From the NCBI GenBank assembly GCA_017431515.1, contig JAFRKV010000023.1:62001-126000 (forward strand): a stretch of 64,000 nucleotides of DNA. Direction: 5' to 3'. The notes under the pieces were generated by a model. It was not told the DNA's origin and searched no databases. It saw nothing but the letters and a program-made list of their open reading frames with translations. This DNA comes from Lachnospiraceae bacterium. Lineage in GTDB: Bacteria > Bacillota > Clostridia > Lachnospirales > Lachnospiraceae. A program made the translations under genes and the position numbers. This document shows positions 60,987 through 64,000 of the stretch, one piece after another (position 1 is the stretch's first letter; each line of letters begins with the position of its first letter).

Positions 60987-62027
60987 ATGAAAGATCGAAC
61001 CGTCATGCTTGCAATCGAAACCTCCTGTGATGAAACCGCGGCGGCTGTCGTGGTAAACGGGCGGGAGGTGCTGTCCAATATCATCGACTCCCAGATTGAC
61101 ATTCATACGCTTTACGGCGGCGTGGTGCCTGAGATCGCTTCCAGAAAACACATGGAAAAGATCGTGCCGGTGACGGAGTGCGCACTGTCCGCTGCCGGAG
61201 TCGCATTGAAGGATCTCGATGCCGTTGCGGTGACCTACGGACCGGGGCTTGTGGGCGCGCTGCTGGTGGGCGTGGCATATGCGAAGGCGCTGGCCTTTGC
61301 GGCCGGGCTGCCATTGGTCGGCGTGCATCATATTGAAGGGCATATCAGCGCAAACTATATCGAGCATCCGGAGCTGACGCCGCCTTTCCTCTGTCTCGTG
61401 GTATCCGGCGGGCACACTCATCTGGTCAATGTGGCGGATTACGGGAAATATGAGATCCTCGGCCGTACAAGGGATGATGCGGCGGGGGAGGCGTTTGACA
61501 AGGTGGCGCGCGCCATCGGGCTCGGGTATCCCGGCGGGCCGAAGATTGAAAAAGCCGCGCGGGATGGTGACCCGGAGGCGTTTCATTTTCCCAGACCGGG
61601 ATTTGGAGAGGGGTGCTTTGATTTCAGCTTCAGCGGTTTGAAATCAGCGGTGCTGAATACACTAAACGAATATAAGATGAAGGGCATGGCCTTTTCCCAG
61701 GCGGATGTGGCGGCCTCCTTTCAGGCGGCGGTGACGGAAGTGCTGGTCAGCCATGCGATGGAAGCGGTGGAAAAGACGGGCGCGAAAAAGTTTGCCATCG
61801 CAGGCGGTGTGGCAAGTAACGGTGTGCTGCGAAAAGCGATGGAAGATGCGTGTCTTGAAAAAGGGATCGCGTTTTATCATCCCTCCCCGGTGCTTTGCAC
61901 GGATAATGCCGCGATGATCGGCGCAGCGGGATATTATGATTTTGTCGCCGGAAAACGCGCGGGGATGGATCTGAATGCTGTACCGAATCTGGTGCTCGGA
62001 TGCTCGGAACCGCTCCGGCGGGAATGA
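60987..62027 (+). CDS. tsaD: tRNA t6A threonylcarbamoyltransferase TsaD
   Basis: Transfers the threonylcarbamoyl group to A37 of tRNA. 346 residues: [14 protein letters not shown], the metal motif [54 protein letters not shown] and [13 protein letters not shown]. All residues expected for activity are in place. ATG 60987 follows ATAAGGAGC. ispD follows with a 15-base gap. Confidence 0.96.
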   Translation: MKDRTVMLAIETSCDETAAAVVVNGREVLSNIIDSQIDIHTLYGGVVPEIASRKHMEKIVPVTECALSAAGVALKDLDAVAVTYGPGLVGALLVGVAYAKALAFAAGLPLVGVHHIEGHISANYIEHPELTPPFLCLVVSGGHTHLVNVADYGKYEILGRTRDDAAGEAFDKVARAIGLGYPGGPKIEKAARDGDPEAFHFPRPGFGEGCFDFSFSGLKSAVLNTLNEYKMKGMAFSQADVAASFQAAVTEVLVSHAMEAVEKTGAKKFAIAGGVASNGVLRKAMEDACLEKGIAFYHPSPVLCTDNAAMIGAAGYYDFVAGKRAGMDLNAVPNLVLGCSEPLRRE

Positions 62028-62042
62028 CGGGAAAGGATTGTT

Positions 62043-62768
62043 GTGGAAAACGGGATTCAGACGGCTGCCGTGATTCTGGCAGCAGGCAGCGGAAAAAGAA
62101 TGGGGACGGGGGCACCGAAGCAGTTTCTGCCGCTTTGCGGGGAACCAGTGCTTACATGGACGCTGCGTGCTTTTGAGGAAAGCAGCGTGCAGCAGTTGGT
62201 GCTTGTGGTTTCTTCGGAGGAGGCAGAGGAGTTTTGCCGCCATGAGATTATCGGGAAGCATGGTTTTCAGAAGGTGCGCACCTTTGTCCGAGGCGGTGCG
62301 GAGCGTTACGACTCTGTCTGGAACGGATTGCGGGCGCTTTCAGACGTGCTGGATCCGGATGCCGGTTATGTGTTGATTCACGATGGTGCGCGCTGTCTTG
62401 TAACACCGGAGATCATCCATCGTACCCTTGCCGACGCAAAACGCTGCGGTGCCGCAGTAGCATCTGTTCCGGTTAAGGACACGATCAAACGCGTGGACGC
62501 GGAAGGCTTTTCTGCAGAGACTCTGGAGCGAAAAACCCTGCGGCAGATGCAGACCCCGCAGACCTTCTCTTACTCCCTTATCAAAGAGGCTTACCGTCTT
62601 ATGATTGAAGAACACCCGCAGCCGGACGTGACCGACGACGCGGAGGTTCTGCAGCGGATGTGCAACAGATCCACCTTCCTTTCCGAAGGGAATTACGAGA
62701 ATCTTAAGATTACGACGCCGGAGGATCTTCTTCTGGCAGAGACAATCCTGAAAAGCCGCGGATATTGA
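62043..62768 (+). CDS. ispD: 2-C-methyl-D-erythritol 4-phosphate cytidylyltransferase
   Basis: Third step of the non-mevalonate isoprenoid pathway, making CDP-methylerythritol from MEP and CTP. 241 residues: AVILAAGSGKRMGTGAPKQF (CTP-binding), VRGGAERYDSVWNGL, VLIHDGARCLV, VPVKDTIKRVD, RQMQTPQTFSYSLIKEAY and VTDDAEVLQ. GTG 62043 follows GGAAAGGA. Its stop overlaps the -35 of the tRNA promoter. Confidence 0.96.
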   Translation: MENGIQTAAVILAAGSGKRMGTGAPKQFLPLCGEPVLTWTLRAFEESSVQQLVLVVSSEEAEEFCRHEIIGKHGFQKVRTFVRGGAERYDSVWNGLRALSDVLDPDAGYVLIHDGARCLVTPEIIHRTLADAKRCGAAVASVPVKDTIKRVDAEGFSAETLERKTLRQMQTPQTFSYSLIKEAYRLMIEEHPQPDVTDDAEVLQRMCNRSTFLSEGNYENLKITTPEDLLLAETILKSRGY

Positions 62769-62793
62769 CATGAATAGTGGTTGATGATAAAAT
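62765..62793 (+). promoter_or_regulatory. Promoter of the tRNA-Ser pair
   Basis: TTGACA (62765-62770), a 17-base spacer and TAAAAT (62788-62793), lying across the ispD stop codon. Confidence 0.8.
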
Positions 62794-62809
62794 TTATCGG
62801 TGTGACCGT

Positions 62810-62840
62810 ACGTAAGCGAGCAGAGAACGCTCGCTTACGT
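62810..62840 (+). repeat. Perfect 12-bp hairpin in the tRNA leader
   Basis: ACGTAAGCGAGC (62810-62821) pairs with GCTCGCTTACGT (62829-62840) around a seven-base loop. No T-run follows. It lies just before the first tRNA and may guide processing of the precursor. Confidence 0.75.
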
Positions 62841-62851
62841 GCTCATAACGA

Positions 62852-62937
62852 GGAGAGGTATCGAAGTGGTCATAACGAGGCGGTCTTGAAAACCGTTTGT
62901 CCGCAAGGGCGCGTGGGTTCGAATCCCACCCTCTCCG
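62852..62937 (+). tRNA. tRNA-Ser (anticodon TGA)
   Basis: Acceptor GGAGAGG pairs with CCTCTCC with discriminator G. The anticodon loop CTTGAAA (anticodon TGA) is on a CGGT/ACCG stem, the long variable arm (TTGTCCGCAAGGGCGC) is typical of serine tRNAs, and the T arm GTGGGTTCGAATCCCAC is perfect. The 3' CCA is not encoded. Confidence 0.95.
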
Positions 62938-63000
62938 TTTGTAATAAGACACTGTGAACTGAGTCCGCAGGACGAAAGTGAGCAGATGTCGTTGCATACA

Positions 63001-63080
63001 GGGACACTTAACGAGACAAGACTGCAAGTCGCAGTCGAGTTTAGTGTCATCGGAACGAGCATTAGCCGCAGTGCCGTGTT
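63001..63080 (+). repeat. Repeated hairpin module between the tRNA genes
   Basis: GACACT and GACTGC blocks on the left pair with GCAGTC and AGTGTC on the right (about 63002-63048). Bases 63048-63078 match 63361-63391 with two mismatches over 31 positions. No open reading frame of note lies here. Confidence 0.65.
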
Positions 63081-63151
63081 GCATACCGGGCACTTGAAAT
63101 CATTCTTTTGATGTGTTATGGTATGTAATGGTTTTTATTTGAGCAGTATTT

Positions 63152-63241
63152 GGAGAAGTACCCAAGCTGGCCGAAGGGGCTCCCCTGGAAAGGGAGTAGG
63201 TCGTTAATAGCGGCGCGTGGGTTCAAATCCCACCTTCTCCG
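63152..63241 (+). tRNA. tRNA-Ser (anticodon GGA)
   Basis: Acceptor GGAGAAG pairs with CTTCTCC, discriminator G. The anticodon loop CTGGAAA (anticodon GGA) sits on CTCCC/GGGAG, a long variable arm follows, and the T arm is GTGGGTTCAAATCCCAC. The CCA is not encoded. It lies 214 bases after tRNA-Ser(TGA), presumably on the same transcript. Confidence 0.95.
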
Positions 63242-63281
63242 TTATGAGCACTTAGATGGTGCCGAGTGAAACGAAGGCAGC

Positions 63282-63407
63282 ATCTTACGTGCGATACGTA
63301 CTGGGCACTTAGTGAGATCGAGCCGCAGGCGATGATCGAACTTAGTAGCCGCAGTGCCATCATCGGAATGAACATTAGCCGCAGTGCCGTGATCGTAATG
63401 AGCACTT
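63282..63407 (+). repeat. Second copy region of the tRNA-associated repeat modules
   Basis: Contains 63361-63391 (copy of 63048-63078), a third short copy of AGCCGCAGTGCC at 63347-63358, and GAGCACTTA-type units also present at 63245 and 63400. Several GGCACTTA/AGTGCC pairings allow imperfect hairpins. No gene is seen in it. Confidence 0.6.
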
Positions 63408-63443
63408 AAAAGCTGTCGAGCCGAAAGGCGACGACAGCTTTTT
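63408..63443 (+). terminator. Intrinsic terminator after the tRNA region
   Basis: AAAAGCTGTCG pairs with CGACAGCTTTT around GAAAGG-type loop sequence, followed by a T-run. Confidence 0.9.
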
Positions 63444-63472
63444 GCGTTCTATATAAAAACTCCAACAAGTAA

Positions 63473-63501
63473 ATGACTTTCGTTTTTTGCTGTGCTATGA
63501 T
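63473..63501 (+). promoter_or_regulatory. Promoter of the GH3-like gene
   Basis: ATGACT (63473-63478), a 17-base spacer and TATGAT (63496-63501) with TGC extension, about 80 bases before ATG 63579. Confidence 0.55.
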
Positions 63502-63578
63502 GTGTTGGAACTAGGCTTCAAAGTCTGATCAATCGTCAATATCATCGCAGAGAGAAAACAGGAGGATCAGAAAACAAT

Positions 63579-64000
63579 ATGGCAAAGAACACAATGGGTG
63601 CAGGAATCACATATCAGGCCAATCTGCAGGATGCGGAAACCGGCAAAGCGGTTTATGCCGCAGTGAACGAGGAATTCAAAAAAGGACCGGAACTCAATGA
63701 GGAACTGCTCATGCGCATCCTTCGGGAAAACAAGGATACGGAATACGGAAGGAAATACGGATTTTCTGATATTTCCTCTGTTGAGGAATATCAGAACCGA
63801 GTTCCCGTCATCGTGTATGACAACATTGCCAACGATCTGGAGCGCATGTCAAACGGCCAAAAGAACATCCTGACTGCTTACACCTTTACCCATATGAATG
63901 AGACCTCCGCGACGATGGGGATCCCCAAGCGCATCCCCATGACCCAGGCGCAGGCCCAGGTCTTTTTACGATATAACAAACAGTATATGGACGGACTGAA
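63579..64000 (+). CDS. GH3-family acyl-adenylate enzyme (3' end cut by window)
   Basis: The visible 140 residues match the start of GH3 (auxin-responsive-type) proteins, which adenylate a carboxylic acid and join it to an amine: LLMRILRENKDTEYGRKYGF, SSVEEYQNRVPVIVYDNI, and KRIPMT after the nucleotide loop. The loop usually reads TSGTT-G; here it is NETSATMGIPKRIP, with Ala and Met in place of Gly and Thr. In this order of residues the loop is still Ser/Thr-containing, so activity is uncertain. ATG 63579 follows CAGGAGGATCAG. The rest of the gene is beyond the window. Confidence 0.82.
   Translation, partial: MAKNTMGAGITYQANLQDAETGKAVYAAVNEEFKKGPELNEELLMRILRENKDTEYGRKYGFSDISSVEEYQNRVPVIVYDNIANDLERMSNGQKNILTAYTFTHMNETSATMGIPKRIPMTQAQAQVFLRYNKQYMDGL

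Noticed and set aside
62852-62937. Suppressor or selenocysteine tRNA
   Set aside because: The anticodon TGA belongs to a normal serine tRNA decoding UCA (anticodon written 5'-TGA-3'); arm lengths are standard.

Overview
The window looks like a chromosomal segment of a Gram-positive, low-branching Firmicute, most likely a moderately GC-rich Clostridia/Lachnospiraceae-type bacterium. The reasons are gene content and order (a PucR/CdaR-type regulator followed by ftsE, ftsX, an EnvC-like M23 protein, an S41 protease and prfB; valS followed by folC; tsaE-tsaB-rimI-rnz-tsaD-ispD), strong AGGAGG-type ribosome binding sites, sigma-A promoters with TGn-extended -10 boxes, and Gram-positive proteins such as RibU, CvfB, KtrAB-type transport and a YjfB-family protein. 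No phage, insertion sequence, CRISPR array or defence island is seen.

Layout. 1-17600: surface polysaccharide region. It has a partial HtrA protease, two paralogous membrane-anchored SGNH-type proteins, carbamate kinase, four GT2 glycosyltransferases (two of them large two-domain proteins), an MBOAT/AlgX-like O-acetylation pair, two acyltransferase-3 membrane proteins and an ATP-grasp ligase. 17600-28100: a tiny membrane protein, valS (interrupted by an in-frame TAA), folC, a zinc-ribbon/TPR protein (with an in-frame TAG), a class A PBP, an acyl-ACP thioesterase, CvfB and a YjfB-like protein. 28200-32360: a Trk/Ktr potassium uptake pair, then a strongly expressed NlpC/P60 wall hydrolase with a WalR-like box. 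32360-32770 is an AT-rich gap with four DnaA boxes. 32770-39760: a divergent WecG/TagA homologue, CdaR-like regulator, FtsEX, EnvC-like activator, S41 protease and prfB, whose programmed frameshift site carries UAA. 39800-43080: an SPFH / zinc-ribbon / TPM membrane triad. 43100-51220: homoserine dehydrogenase, glycerol kinase, several small membrane proteins, an alpha/beta hydrolase, a membrane-anchored MurF-like ligase and Ddl. 51220-57880: Tex, a lipoprotein amidase, an AGE-family isomerase, an FMN riboswitch with ribU, and a YcxB-like protein. 57870-62770: the t6A operon (tsaE, tsaB, rimI, rnz, a small membrane protein, tsaD, ispD). 62770-64000: two tRNA-Ser genes within repeated hairpin modules, then the start of a GH3-family gene.

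Functional theme: much of the window builds, modifies, cuts or polymerises the cell envelope. The points most worth a second look are (1) three stop-codon anomalies (valS TAA, zinc-ribbon TAG, prfB UAA frameshift site), (2) a DnaA-box cluster away from dnaA, (3) a 125-140 bp interspersed palindromic element with covarying terminal arms, plus a 30-bp miniature in a 5' leader, and (4) several start-region controls (a Shine-Dalgarno hairpin loop, a probable leaderless mRNA, a WalR box).
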